Source: Zerene cesonia (lineage: Eukaryota > Arthropoda > Insecta > Lepidoptera > Pieridae). From it: a stretch of 64,000 bases of DNA. Below are positions 32,601 to 44,875 of this stretch, in pieces. The stretch is from contig NC_052119.1 in NCBI RefSeq assembly GCF_012273895.1, positions 9,214,705 through 9,278,704 of the forward strand. Direction: 5' to 3'. The translations under genes were made by a program, and so were the position numbers. Position 1 is the first letter of the stretch. Each line of letters starts with the position of its first letter. The notes below the pieces were generated by a model that was not told where the DNA came from, did no database searches, and saw only the letters and a program-made list of their open reading frames with translations.

Positions 32601-35600
32601 TAATAAACAACTTACGCAAGTCTATAAAGCACGATTGAACATCTTCTCAGAAATAACTACACGAATCGTAAATGGTCAGTTTGTCTAACGAACCGTTCAT
32701 ACAATATCGTATCAACCTTATAAAAATAGTAAATGGTAGATTATAGATTTTAAAAATGTCTTAAAAATCCAAGCATTCCTATTCGTTACAACTAATCCAA
32801 ATGAAACACTGGATAACACGATTATAACTAATTTTAATTACATAGATAACGTTTCTGAAAAACGTATACATCTCAACAAGATAATCCACTTACATAATTT
32901 TTTTGCAGCTAATAATTAATTTAATTATTTAATGCAGTAACATAATTGTTTCATTTAAAATTTATTGACGCATCTTTTAATTTTAATTAATTAATGTGGA
33001 AGTGAATAAATAAAATATAATGGAAAATTAAAAAGATACTAAAGTCAAAAAGAAAAAAAAAAATATAGTCGAAATCCGTATATTTGCTAATTTATATTTT
33101 ACTTATTCTGAGCAACGACTTCAAATTGAAGTCTTATACACACACTGTATTAAAATATACTTCTAATAGAAGCATATATTAATCGTCCTCATAGTTTTAA
33201 CATATTTTACATTGAAAATGACTTTAGACTAGGTTCAATCGAAACACTCATAGCAACTTGTCATTAGTTATTATAATGTTATTACATTTATGTCGACACC
33301 CACGTTGTCAGGTCATTAACTGATTGTTTTATTCCGATTAACATTCAACGTTGTAATGGTCAATAAACATAGACTCGAATGCACCTTCTATTACCTAAGT
33401 ATGTAAAAACACTTATGAGCCCATATGAGACATAAATACCTTAAAAAGTATCAGCACCACGTTTTTAAGCATAGTCACAGATAACATAAAACTATAGAAC
33501 TGTTTTTTTAGAATAATTATTGAATTTAGAAGAATTATTTTTTTAATTATAAGGAGGAGGTTTCGCATGCACTCGATTAGCGAAACAACATATAACATAA
33601 TACTCTACGCGAATCTGTGATCTGAGATGAAGGGCGCTTCCCTAGAAGTACCTGTTTATTCTACACTTATAGATCCAGATTGTACTCGTCGGGTTACAGA
33701 TTAAGAATATTCCAGTCACTTGCGTTTCGAATAAGGAAAACAGGAAATAATCCCACTTCCTACTAATATTATAAATGCGAAGTTTGTAAGGATATGTGTG
33801 TGTGTGTGTTTGTCGCTCTCTCACGCAAAAACTACTGAACCGATTGCAATGAAATTTAGTACGTAGACAGGTAGACAACTGGAATAACATATAGGCAACT
33901 TTTTATCCCGATATTCCTGTGTTCCTATATAAATTAATAAAAATACATTATATTATGCACCAACGTACTAAAAGCTCAAAAGACAAATAAATGCATACAG
34001 ATACTTTATTTACTTTAAAAAATAACATCGGTACACAAATAACTTCGTCTGCTCTCAATGCGATTTTCTTTCCATTTTTATAATATATGCTCTGATTCTT
34101 ATTATATACACTTAGTGTAATGTTTTATAATGTATAGCACATAGCTTCAAATTTTAAGTCCTGTTTTTATAACCTGAGCATAAAGCTTTCATCGATAAAT
34201 AGAGTAACTGATCTTGATAAGGGTTGGATAACTGAACGTCCGATTAAAATTACTATTAGGTACTTAGTGCGTGAAATGCAAGACTTAACTATATTTAACA
34301 AAACACTGAACCGCCTTCAAATTGTAAACTAGACCATAAAATGGGCGCCAGATTTCAATAAAAAAACAGTTATCAAAATCGTTTCACTCAGTCGAAAGTT
34401 ATGAGGTAAAGACAAAAAAAATGCATTTGAATTTATAACCTTCCTTTTTTTAACTGGATTGACAAACTACAGATTTACAATATCAGAATAGACAGATGAC
34501 TCTTTTGTTTAGCAGGTTAACAAACAGACGTTATTATTTTGTACATGCTTCAAATAAGACCAGAAAAGAACAATTATAGTCATTACGATGTAATTCCGGC
34601 ATTTTAGAGGAAGTTTGTGTGCCGGAACATCAATGAAATATCATAATTAAAATTTTATTTCGATACACATGTTTTGCAAATGTAGCAACGAGTTTATGTG
34701 TGCTTCATGTTTAAAGTTTTTTAATGATAATAGATGACTAGGGCATAATTATAACAACAGTGGTGGTGCAAGGATCTCCGACTTAAATGAATAGAAATAA
34801 ATTGAATTGAAATCACGAATTAATATTCGTGTGAATCGAAGAACGAAAATATCGTGTGGAAGACACCAGCATAATAAAGGTTTTACATGAACGTTTTACA
34901 TGAGAAGCCTGTGTACCAGTAGTGGGAATAAATATAAACTGACGATGAAGGCATAATTAATATTTCGATATGTTATACACTGATATTGTATTACATAGTA
35001 TCAAAACATCTAACAGCAATGAAGTATAGACTAACCGTAAGACATAGTAATAAAATATTTCGATTACTTATTTTTATCATCATATTAGGTATATAATTAT
35101 TAAAACGATTTTGGCATAGATAAAACAAAACGTTGATTGCTATAAACATACCAGCAGTGACTAACGTACTACGCATCAAAAATCCAAAACATATTGAACA
35201 TTTCTGCACTTCTGCCGACGACGATAACATTAATTGGTCCACATAAAAGACGCGAGAAAAAAACGCAATCAAATCAACGAAACCACAATTTGGCTTAAAA
35301 CGCAATCAAAATTATATCCAATAAAAATTCATGACCTATCGAGGGTCATCTTAATACAAAAGAATATTAATAAACTGTATTAACATTTACAAAAAGTCGA
35401 AATGTGATTGTTGATTTAATCAGAGCACGAACAAAAGGCATTTTTTTTTTATTATTTTATTGCCAAGGCCTTACTACTTCCTCATACCAAAAGAAGACGC
35501 CATCAATAAAAACTAAGATCATAGTAATGGCCAATTAAATGTAAATTACGCTTTATCAAATTGGATTTAACGGATTAAGGTATTATTCTATAAGCACTTG

Positions 35601-38600
35601 TATTATCCTGGCATCCATTTAAACTGACTCCCTGAGGTAAAATAAAAATAACAAAGAACATTTTAATCTACAAAAATGAGACTGTATAAGGTGTTTTCAT
35701 TACTCGAAATATGGATTATCAATTAGTAAAGCAGCAACGAAAGCTTTTATGAGAAAGGAACGCTTAGAAATTAAAAGCTTTTTAACGGATTTTAAACGCG
35801 ATTTATTCATTTAAAATCCGTTAAAACGCTCGCTGTAGAGTGTTCGAAACATCGGGTTAGTAATATAATGAATAAATCGCGTTTAAAATCCGTTCAAAAA
35901 TTTTTAATTTCTAAATGTATAATACTCGCGTAAAATTAAACACAAGAAAATACGAGAAAGGAACGTGTTTTTTAGAAGGCTGAGGTATATTGGAGTAATA
36001 AGGGGAGCTGGGTTAATTCCGACAATGCCAAATTGCAGGTAACTGTTGCATTAATTGTGATTAACCAACTTAAAATATTTTTATGTTATACCTAACTCTT
36101 ATGCAGAATCTATCCTTTCTGAGGAGATTAAGTAACTAAACTGTTACGGCGCTACTGATAGCCATTTTACAATAACTATTACAGACAATCTCCCAATATG
36201 GTGACAATACCATATTAAAATACGTGGTCTTGACATGGCGCCGCGTGGGTTTCCTCTCTTACGTCATAACTCCGGTTTGTTAATATTTTTTGAGGTGAGA
36301 TTAGATATTGTTTTATATTGTTCTAAATTTCTGTTTTTGTTGTGTCTAGTTTTACGTTAATTGGAATGAATTTTTATCACAAATCTGTTTTCTCGAATAA
36401 TTCATATCAACTATCTATCTGACAGTCGTACAGACTGACAGCGAAGTCTTGGTATAGGGTTCCACATAACCTCCGTAACACATAACCTCCGAAAGTAACA
36501 CATCCGAGATTCACAGACCTTGAACCTTAATGTTACGTAACTGAGTGAAATTGCTACGGCCGGCCGTCTGGTCACGCCGTACGTGATTCATTCTTATCAC
36601 GAGACGTATATAATTATGTAAAAACAGTCATCTTTTGATCGCTTACCGTCAGGCGAAACACCATGTCATTTTCCCGCTCATGGCTTAAAAAGATGTACCA
36701 ACTATTCTTATTTTCTAAGCCTGCTAGCGTTTATGATACCATTCAGGTCCAAGTAACGGGAGGCATTATGTCAGAGAAATACCTTCGATTGGCTGACCCA
36801 ATCCATATAAATGTACCTCATGTTGAATCTAGTCCACACGTCTTTTCGACGTAACCGAAAACACATACAAAATGTAATAAAACGGCACAATCGCTATTAC
36901 ATAAAACGTAAAATAATTGCAATAATATAAATATTCTTTACACGTTTAGAAGCTTGTCTTCCGACAAAAAGTGGGTCACTTTTTGGGTCTGTTGCATGTC
37001 AAATTGTCAATGTGACTTTTTGCTAACCTACGCGCGTTTCGTGACTGATTTAAAGGTATTAAGTTTAGAAATTTTGGGGTCATGACCTTATTATTAGAAC
37101 GATAAAAATATGAATTATTTATAACCCTTTTTTTCGTTATATTTCACGATTTAAATTTTCAGAAGAATATGGTGTCATAGTGAAAATCAGGTATAGTTAA
37201 ATATAGGAGATAATATGCCGACAGTATTTATTCATTGGATACATTTTTCTTTGGACTTTTATTTTTGTGTTATAATATTGTCAACAAGGACAAGGAAACC
37301 ATGAAGTTCGGTTGACAATTAATTTAAATTTGCTATATTTTTGTTATGCAAAGATGTACTTTATATAAACCACACTTAGTATTGATTTCAATTGTGCACT
37401 TGATCGTCTATTGGCCCTTAACCCTTAAAGGTCTCTAAAACAGCATTCCAACGATATTAATATGTTTAAATCAAGTGCAAATTATGTTTCACGACTCTGA
37501 TGTATAGCCTCATACCTGTATTAAATCGTTGCAGTTTAATTATTACAAGAATTGCGTACGAGAAACAAAATTTATAAAGACAAAGAAAAACTTAAGACAG
37601 TCCGATTGACTTATAGTCACGAATTGAAATCTCTTTGTTGTAAGAAATATATTTTGGATGCAAAGCAAAATTATAAGACAGCATACGAATAAATCACTAA
37701 TCATTGAACTAAATAATAAATAATTCAAGCGGTAGTTACTTTAAAAAATATTAATCAAATCCTAGAAAACTTGCAAACTTGCTTTATTTGTTGACGGTAC
37801 GTGCGTAAAGAATGCGAACAGCTCGATCGAGAGATACCTTCTAAGTAGTACCTTCTAATATGTTTGCCATATAGTTTAAAGAACAATGGATGCGTTGGTG
37901 TGTTTATGCACCTTCCAAACGAATACCCTTGAATACGCACCTTATAATCACTTATATTTATTACACCTATTTACTTATTGCGGTGCGTGTGACTTCTTAC
38001 CGATTAAAAGAAATGTGGTTATCCATCAGACACATCTAAAAGTCTCTCTCTTCTCTATTTGTATTTCTAGATATGAATACACTATGTATAAGTGTGTTTT
38101 ATTCGTATGTATCATTCGAAATAGGTCTCTCTTATACAAGATTTTCATTTAACTCTTAGAGTCAAAATAACTAGGATGTATTTTATTAAGATGTGTACCG
38201 GAAACGCAATATGTATCGTACACATCGGAAATCCTGGCAATCCAATATTTGAAGCTATTTAAATAATGAATAATTCATTTAATGATAGAGTTGTTAAATT
38301 ATATATCTGTATAGCTATAATTATTTACTTTATGAAAACAGAAGTAAAGTCAGGACGCGATTAAGTGTAAGCTACTTATTAATTAAATTACCAACTCTGA
38401 AAGCCAGTAAGTTTTAATTAGCATTATGAAGTGGAACGAATTTTGTTTTGATTAAATTGTAGATAATTTCAAATACCAATTTTAATATAAACATTAAATC
38501 GATCAACTTTTGACACGAATTGTGTTCCATCGTAAAATATGATGGCGTTTTGTAAGTTTCTGTCGTAAACCAACACAATGGCTGTTCGCACGCTGCTCGC

Positions 38601-41600
38601 TGATTATTTATAACGAAATGGAAGACCGTGACACGTAAATTTCTTCTGTGTTATTAAAAATTGTTTGTTTATACTTTACTAGCGACCCTGCAGCTGCAAT
38701 AATATAAACCTCCTTCTTGTTAAATTTAATTTTAGTTTTATAGCATTGAAATGCTTTATAAATGAGAAATTTTGAAAGAATAGAAAAATTTGATCACGAG
38801 ACAGGATTCGAACCTGCGTTTCTTGCCTAACCGTAGCAACGCCTAGCCTCTCGGCCACCCGTGATCCTTAAGAGAAGATCCCAGGATCACGGGTGGCCGA
38901 GAGGCTAGGCTAGCCTCGTGATCAAATTTTTTCTATTCTTTCAAAATTTCTCCTCCCTCTTGTTTCACTCGATCTATTCAAAAAAACCTGAAAATCTTTT
39001 GCGTCATTTTAGAGACCTAAACATGCAGATACACAGACGGTAGAAAGCGATGAAGGTATAAGCAACATGGAGCGCAACTATCGAATATCGAAAAGCTTAC
39101 AAAGAAAGCATTTCATGTGTTACCACAAATTAGTTTACGACTCTAATAACTCTCTAAATTACGTTAATTTAAATTTTTATGTATCGATTTATTCACATAA
39201 AATAAATATCTATACGACTCTCAGATCGAAATAGTGTATTTTATAATTGGATTAAGAGGTTAGGTTACTTACGCGACAACTATTATCTATAAAAAGAGTG
39301 AAATTAAACATTTAAATTGTGAGTTATTCATTTTTATTCATCGCAACATACGATAACATGAAGTTAAGGCAAGTAACTATGCAGTCGGAAATCTATGAAG
39401 TAGGAATATATAACTAAACATTATAGCAATGAGATGACCTCAAAGGTTGCAAGCAATCCTGAGACAATTTTTAAACAATGGCATTCACCTTGAATAAATA
39501 CCGTGTTTTTAAGGATACTAATTACATTAAAATTGTACAATTCTACTCTGCTGTGGTGTTAATACGTAATTCATTTGAATGGATATTTATTTAGAAATAA
39601 TTTTAATATATAAAAATCCAGTGTCATGATGTATGTTCCCAATGAACTCTTCACCAACTCAACCGATTTTGATGAAATTTGACATTTTATATGTAATTTG
39701 GTCCAACTTATAGGATAGTTTTTATTTCGATTACTTGTCCCAATAATTTATAATCTTAATATTTTTAATTATTACTCAGCCACAGCAATGCGTGGTAGGG
39801 TATGCTAGAAATTTAATAAAATATTGTCCTCCTATATTCTTTACACTGAAGTGTCCACTTACATTACCTACTAGTAGTCTAATTATTAAACATCATATCA
39901 AATCAGTTTCTCTATTCCTCGTTGTGAAACTCAAAAATATATCTGCTTAATTGATAAATATGTAATATTCAAACAGATTCTCGAAGTATATTTGCATATA
40001 TTGAAAAAATAATAACAAAAATGCTTCTTCCCAATTGTGTTTTGTCAGTCGGTTAATTTGTTTTGACTGTTCTAAGATGTTATCAAACTATTCGAGTTTA
40101 GCAACGTCATCGTCTTCCAATAAAAAGGCCGATTTGGCATCCAGCTTATTAAATGCCATAGATTTTACCCATTCACTAATAGTTCCGTCTTGCTCACTTA
40201 AACGCTGTGTGAATGAATACACAGATAACCTAGATAACGCAGGCATCTGCTTCCAGCGACCTTGACTTGGTGAAATGTTAACTACGAATTATTTTGCATT
40301 CATCTTAATTACTTTATAATGCATTGGATTAAATATATGTGTACATTTAATCATCAAAACATATTTGGCAATAAGTAAATGGAGCAGATAGCCGTGGGAA
40401 TATAATTTGGCTATATTTTCGTACGACTTATGTTTTTTATACGTTCGTTAATCAAAACGTATTATTAAACCGAAAGAACTGATGGTAAAAACGTTAACCG
40501 TTTCATAACCACTCAAAATATTACCAATTCACAAACATTTTTTTTAATTTTTATGAAGCTTTCATTTAATTTCGCTCAATTATACAAATTCAAATTCGAC
40601 CATAATTATTATGCCTTCCGTGATTTATTACACGGCACATTATGACATTAGCAATAATTGGACATACGACGATGACATTTTATACATTATTTCTCAATAT
40701 TAAAGTGAACACTCGGGCTTAATTTTTAAAATTATACCCATATTGTTATGTCCATACTATGATGTAAAAGCGTAAAACGTTGTTAATCACACGTCAGATT
40801 GAGGGATCAGGGACATGTTTAAAAAGAGAATTCAGGCAAAGGTCAATGAGATCTCGTCCTGCCAGATAATTATTGATAATCTGTATTTCGTGAAGGTTCG
40901 CGCGCTTTTTGTTTTATTTCATTTTGTTTACACTTATGAGGATCTTGTCAGATCGTAACAAAGGTAGGATTATAACTAATTTGAAATGTGTATGATCAAG
41001 CACGCTTTGACATAAATTGAACAAATTTTTACCTTCATAGTTTACAGTTTATTGCTATGCCACGTACCATTAATGGCAACATTTATACAATATAATTTGT
41101 AGTAAATCCTATTTTTATAATATTACCTATTTTTCTAATTAAATATCTCGATTTCGAAATATTTCTGCAAGGGACTTGCCATAATTATATTAATCTATTA
41201 ATTATTAGTACGGAAGCATAATTTAGCCGTCACCGCCGAATCATTGGTAAAAAAGACAAACAAATAAATACATCATAACATAGTTGACAATGGCCACTAG
41301 TATTTTTTTTTTACATTACCTTATCATGACAAAAAAAAGATTAAACTCCATGACATAAGTTCAAATGCCATAGAGGATAGCCATGGTTGCAGCATGCCAG
41401 TAATAACTTTGTTCTATTAAATAATGTTACGTATATGTCATAAATCTTCTCATAATTACATAAGATTATGTAAAGTTTGTTTACCAGCATGCAAATCTAA
41501 CGTTATCTCGTTCCTCTTATAGTTATCATTTCCAGGATACGTTCAAATCAATTTTATGTATTGATTCTCAATATTAATGTGAATTTATACTTATAACTGT

Positions 41601-44453
41601 TATAGCCCATTATTAAGATGTAAAACGAATTGCCTTCGTTAAAAATTATAAATGAAAATAGATTACTATGTTTTTTATGATCGTTATTTTCCAAATTTTA
41701 CGAAATGTACGTATAAGCAGAGGGATTTTGTATTGTAAACTAAGTTATTCAAATAATAATCCCACCGTATATAACCCTGTCTCCCGATTTTGTTCGTAAA
41801 AAAAATTATTACGCAGGCAATTACTGTTTTTGTTAAAAAAATACCCTTCAGAGTAAAGTATAACGCTGTCTGTGCCTACAGTCCTATATATATATATATA
41901 CCTAGTCTTGCCATAAATATTGTAATAAAGAAAAAAGAAAATTGTTAACTGCAAATAACATTNNNNNNNNNNNNNNNNNNNNNNNNNNNNNNNNNNNNNN
42001 NNNNNNNNNNNNNNNNNNNNNNNNNNNNNNNNNNNNNNNNNNNNNNNNNNNNNNNNNNNNNNNNNNNNNNNNNNNNNNNNNNNNNNNNNNNNNNNNNNNN
42101 NNNNNNNNNNNNNNNNNNNNNNNNNNNNNNNNNNNNNNNNNNNNNNNNNNNNNNNNNNNNNNNNNNNNNNNNNNNNNNNNNNNNNNNNNNNNNNNNNNNN
42201 NNNNNNNNNNNNNNNNNNNNNNNNNNNNNNNNNNNNNNNNNNNNNNNNNNNNNNNNNNNNNNNNNNNNNNNNNNNNNNNNNNNNNNNNNNNNNNNNNNNN
42301 NNNNNNNNNNNNNNNNNNNNNNNNNNNNNNNNNNNNNNNNNNNNNNNNNNNNNNNNNNNNNNNNNNNNNNNNNNNNNNNNNNNNNNNNNNNNNNNNNNNN
42401 NNNNNNNNNNNNNNNNNNNNNNNNNNNNNNNNNNNNNNNNNNNNNNNNNNNNNNNNNNNNNNNNNNNNNNNNNNNNNNNNNNNNNNNNNNNNNNNNNNNN
42501 NNNNNNNNNNNNNNNNNNNNNNNNNNNNNNNNNNNNNNNNNNNNNNNNNNNNNNNNNNNNNNNNNNNNNNNNNNNNNNNNNNNNNNNNNNNNNNNNNNNN
42601 NNNNNNNNNNNNNNNNNNNNNNNNNNNNNNNNNNNNNNNNNNNNNNNNNNNNNNNNNNNNNNNNNNNNNNNNNNNNNNNNNNNNNNNNNNNNNNNNNNNN
42701 NNNNNNNNNNNNNNNNNNNNNNNNNNNNNNNNNNNNNNNNNNNNNNNNNNNNNNNNNNNNNNNNNNNNNNNNNNNNNNNNNNNNNNNNNNNNNNNNNNNN
42801 NNNNNNNNNNNNNNNNNNNNNNNNNNNNNNNNNNNNNNNNNNNNNNNNNNNNNNNNNNNNNNNNNNNNNNNNNNNNNNNNNNNNNNNNNNNNNNNNNNNN
42901 NNNNNNNNNNNNNNNNNNNNNNNNNNNNNNNNNNNNNNNNNNNNNNNNNNNNNNNNNNNNNNATTATTGAATTGTCATTGTTGACTACTTCAACAGTTGC
43001 TCTGCGTCTTTTATTTCTATCTTTTTAAATTTGAATTATTAAACATCCGATCTTTTTTAAGTGAACACCCAGAATATTGTTCTAAAGGTTAAATATTACT
43101 CTAAAGGTTACACTGAAGTGACGGAGGCGACGCCCTTCATTTCAGAGATAAGTTGGTGGCACTGTACGTTCTTTTATCACCATCTAGTTTTATACAATTG
43201 AAGATTTTTAAATTTTAAGCTACTTGTTTTTTTCTTTTATTTGAATCGAAACTAGATCAAAAATAACTGTCGTTCGTTTCGAGTCAGGTTCATAATCCAC
43301 CACGCTGGCCAAGTGTATGTTGGCAGATGTCACATGTCGTCGAACTTTGATTCTTAGACATGCCGGTCCGAACCGATCCGATCGATGTTTCCTTCACCGT
43401 TTTGAGCAGTGGTGATGCGTTTTTATTTCCTGCACAGCTACCTGGTCCCGAAATCCCAATTCTCGATTTTACGTCCGAGGACCTTACCACTAAGCCCCCA
43501 CTTCACATACACACAAATATAAAACGCAAAGGACTGACTGATCTATCAACGCACAGCCCAAACAATGATGCAAGCATCCACTAAGAAAGAATTTTGATAT
43601 AACTCAACTCCTAAGGAGATAAAACAGAGGATGAATGTTTGAACCATGAAGTTATATTGTTCTATTTCGAAATAACAAATACTCACATTGTAACTACTAC
43701 AATTCCTATAAATAGAGGTAATTATATGTATAATTTAGTTGTATCTAGGTTCTTCAAGTTGTCCTTGAAAAATAATCTTGTTCATAACCCATCATTATGA
43801 GGGCATCTACAATAATATCTTTTCTAAAAGAGCTTGATAAAAACGCAAAAACAAATCTCGTTAAACGAGTATTAATTAAAATCGTTCGAGCCGCGGCGGG
43901 AGTCTTGACCTTAGAATTCACTCCTATGAATATGGAGAAATGTATTTTCTTAGGCATTCCTCTTCACAGTTTTGCCTTATATTGTTCTATCATAATAATT
44001 TTTTATGGTACAAACTTTTATACCCCATTTTATGCACTTGAGGGTAGAATTTATCAAAATCCTTTCTTAGCGGATTCCTACACCTTAGTTTTACACATTT
44101 TTTCATACACATTTGCGTGTCAAATTCCAGTCAAATCGTCATAGTACTTTGGGCTGTGCTTTGACAGATCAGTCGCCATTGTGCTCTATATATTAATAAT
44201 AATAAAAAATAATTAATTTTCCAAAAAATATTGTGACATACAGAAATTGAAACCCTTGCCATACTAAGACACCCTGTGTCGTGGGAACAAGTTTCTTCCA
44301 GGTAGGTATAGATACATTTTATTCTTTAAAAAAGATTATCAGCAAGTGAAAGTGAACACTCACCTGACAGCCGGTGTCTACGTCAGCGTAGTAGCCTGCC
44401 GCGCGACCTTGACACGTGAACCGAGTGGCAGGAATCTTGACTCGGCTGCCGGC
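28606..44453 (-). CDS. CPAP1-type cuticle protein, one chitin-binding (CBM14) domain; 5' end missing
   Basis: Four exons can be joined: 44453-44364, 32343-32193, 30092-29971 and 29661-28606 (1419 nt, 472 codons plus stop; all junctions GT-AG and phase-consistent). The first two exons form a peritrophin-A domain with spacing C-X14-C-X5-C-X10-C-X12-C-X7-C. It contains GYYADVDTGCQIYHMCDGLG, a classic arthropod CBM14 core, and the aromatic residues that contact chitin. The rest is disordered, rich in Pro, Ser, Asn and Asp, and ends NCPQCHPAYLEPGKCEPC plus four residues. One CBM14 domain with a long tail fits the CPAP1 class, secreted proteins that bind chitin in cuticle or tracheal matrix (family knowledge). 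A secreted protein needs a signal peptide, and exon 2 enters in phase 0 with no start, so at least one upstream exon is missing. I did not find it in 44454-64000. Confidence 0.87.
29971..30092 (-). CDS. CPAP1-like gene, linker exon
   Basis: The exon encodes (G)QRDKPFVSEDEMRQRTPRPD and onward to YYDGLKESETK. It is charged and lacks cysteine. The NLLIGQRDKPFV join is restored exactly across the junction. Confidence 0.87.
30956..31190 (+). mobile_element. Lep1/Helitron-like element in CPAP1-like gene intron
   Basis: Five near-copies of TCCTACTAAT at the 5' end, then ATTATAAATGCGAAAGTTTG, the CACGCAAAATCTACTGAACC core and CTTACGCTGTTGAAACCGCA at the 3' end. The terminal CTAG is mutated to GTAG. 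Confidence 0.7.
31991..32170 (+). mobile_element. Helitron-like element next to a CPAP1-like exon
   Basis: CACTGACTGACTGACCTATC, then AGGATTTAGATAAATTCTAC and GAAGATGCGGGCAACAGCTT. It ends 22 bp from the donor of the CBM14 exon. Confidence 0.6.
32193..32343 (-). CDS. CPAP1-like gene, CBM14 C-half exon
   Basis: The exon encodes IYHMCDGLGRQFSYSC and then the stretch carrying Cys5 and Cys6 (LICDHWYMVNC), followed by SEDNYDANLLIG. It supplies Cys3-Cys6. Phase 0 in, phase 1 out (donor ATAG|GTCAGT). Confidence 0.9.
33758..33920 (+). mobile_element. Lep1-like fragment
   Basis: TTCCTACTAATATTATAAAT start, CACGCAAAAACTACTGAACC core, stops at CCCGATATTCCTG; the 3' hairpin is missing. Confidence 0.65.
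35764..35951. mobile_element. Foldback element
   Basis: Arms 35764-35810 and 35868-35914 are near-perfect inverted repeats sharing CGGATTTTAAACGCGATTTA. The right end GCGTAAAATTAAACACAAGA matches 25161-25382. Confidence 0.7.
38764..38952. repeat. Palindromic tRNA-like foldback
   Basis: The left arm contains a minus-strand 75-nt tRNA-like unit (38792-38866) with GATCACG/CGTGATC acceptor pairing, GGCCGAGAGGCT (A-box-like) and GGTTCGAATCC (B-box). The right arm (38883-38952) is its inverse with about 35 nt of the middle deleted. Confidence 0.8.
41895..41962. mobile_element. Mariner-like transposon left end
   Basis: Identical over 68 bp to 6832-6899, entering the second gap; it sits at a (TA)n site. 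The right end is not visible after the gap. Confidence 0.75.
41963..42962. other. Assembly gap (1000 N)
   Basis: Exactly 1000 undetermined bases, a placeholder length. Confidence 0.99.
43283..43502 (-). mobile_element. Metulj-like SINE
   Basis: CATAATCCACCACGCTGGCC, CACATGTCGTCGAACTTTGA, GACATGCCGGTCC and the tRNA-like head (CCGAGGACCTTACCACTAAG). The CCCAGCAGTGGG tail is missing. Confidence 0.8.
43520..43652 (+). mobile_element. Helitron-like fragment
   Basis: GGACTGACTGATCTATCAAC GCACAGCCC; inverted relative lies 400 bp away at 44037. Confidence 0.6.
44037..44175 (-). mobile_element. Helitron-like fragment, inverted
   Basis: TTATCAAAATCCTTTCTTAG CGGATTCCTAC and TTGGGCTGTGCTTTGACAGA are the reverse of the family seen at 43520. 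Confidence 0.6.
44364..44453 (-). CDS. CPAP1-like gene, first recognisable exon (CBM14 N-half)
   Basis: The exon encodes 30 residues, phase 0 to phase 0, including RFTCQGRAAGYYADVDTGCQ with Cys1 and Cys2 of the domain. The acceptor is TTACAG and the donor CAG|GTGAGT. The next exon is about 12 kb away, and the intron contains an assembly gap. Confidence 0.88.
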
Positions 44454-44649
44454 CTGTAACAGTTTATTTAAATTATTATCGGGCAGAGATAGTAACCGAG
44501 AACTACATATATACATACAATAAATTTAGTTTTAACAAACACGCTTTAAAGATAGATCAAATGTAACATTTTTCATACAGAGCATAGGTGAGGAAACTAT
44601 TAAATTCTGTCATATCACCGATCTTTGAATTGTTTACACAGTTTGAATT

Positions 44650-44875
44650 AGATCAATTGAGTCCCAGGCCAGTTTCCTTTTCTTAACCCTTTCCAGTCCT
44701 TTTCTTTACTCCTCTTTTCAATCCTTTCTTCAATCATTCATTTAAAGTCGACAATCCATTTGTGAAACAGTAAGATCTTTAAACAACCTTACGCTTCTCC
44801 GAATCATCATGGGTAATGGAAACGTTTACCATCAGGTGATCCACCAGCTCCATTGCCGATGATGGCAAAAAAAAA
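44650..44875 (-). repeat. SINE-like repeat
   Basis: CCATCAGGTGATCCACCAGC TCCATTGCCG head, with TTCTTAACCCTTTCCAGTCC body, reversed. Confidence 0.55.

Larger units (their letters stand above)
32344..44363 (-). other. 12-kb intron of the CPAP1-like gene
   Basis: It contains the repeats listed, an assembly gap and AT-rich sequence. No other convincing exon was seen. Confidence 0.6.

Noticed and set aside
38792..38866. Functional tRNA gene
   Set aside because: A and B boxes and a closing stem exist, but the anticodon loop is irregular, the stem is too long, and it is part of a repeated, palindromic element.
43797..44144. Plus-strand frame of 115 residues
   Set aside because: The second half runs through an inverted Helitron-like fragment; no coherent protein.
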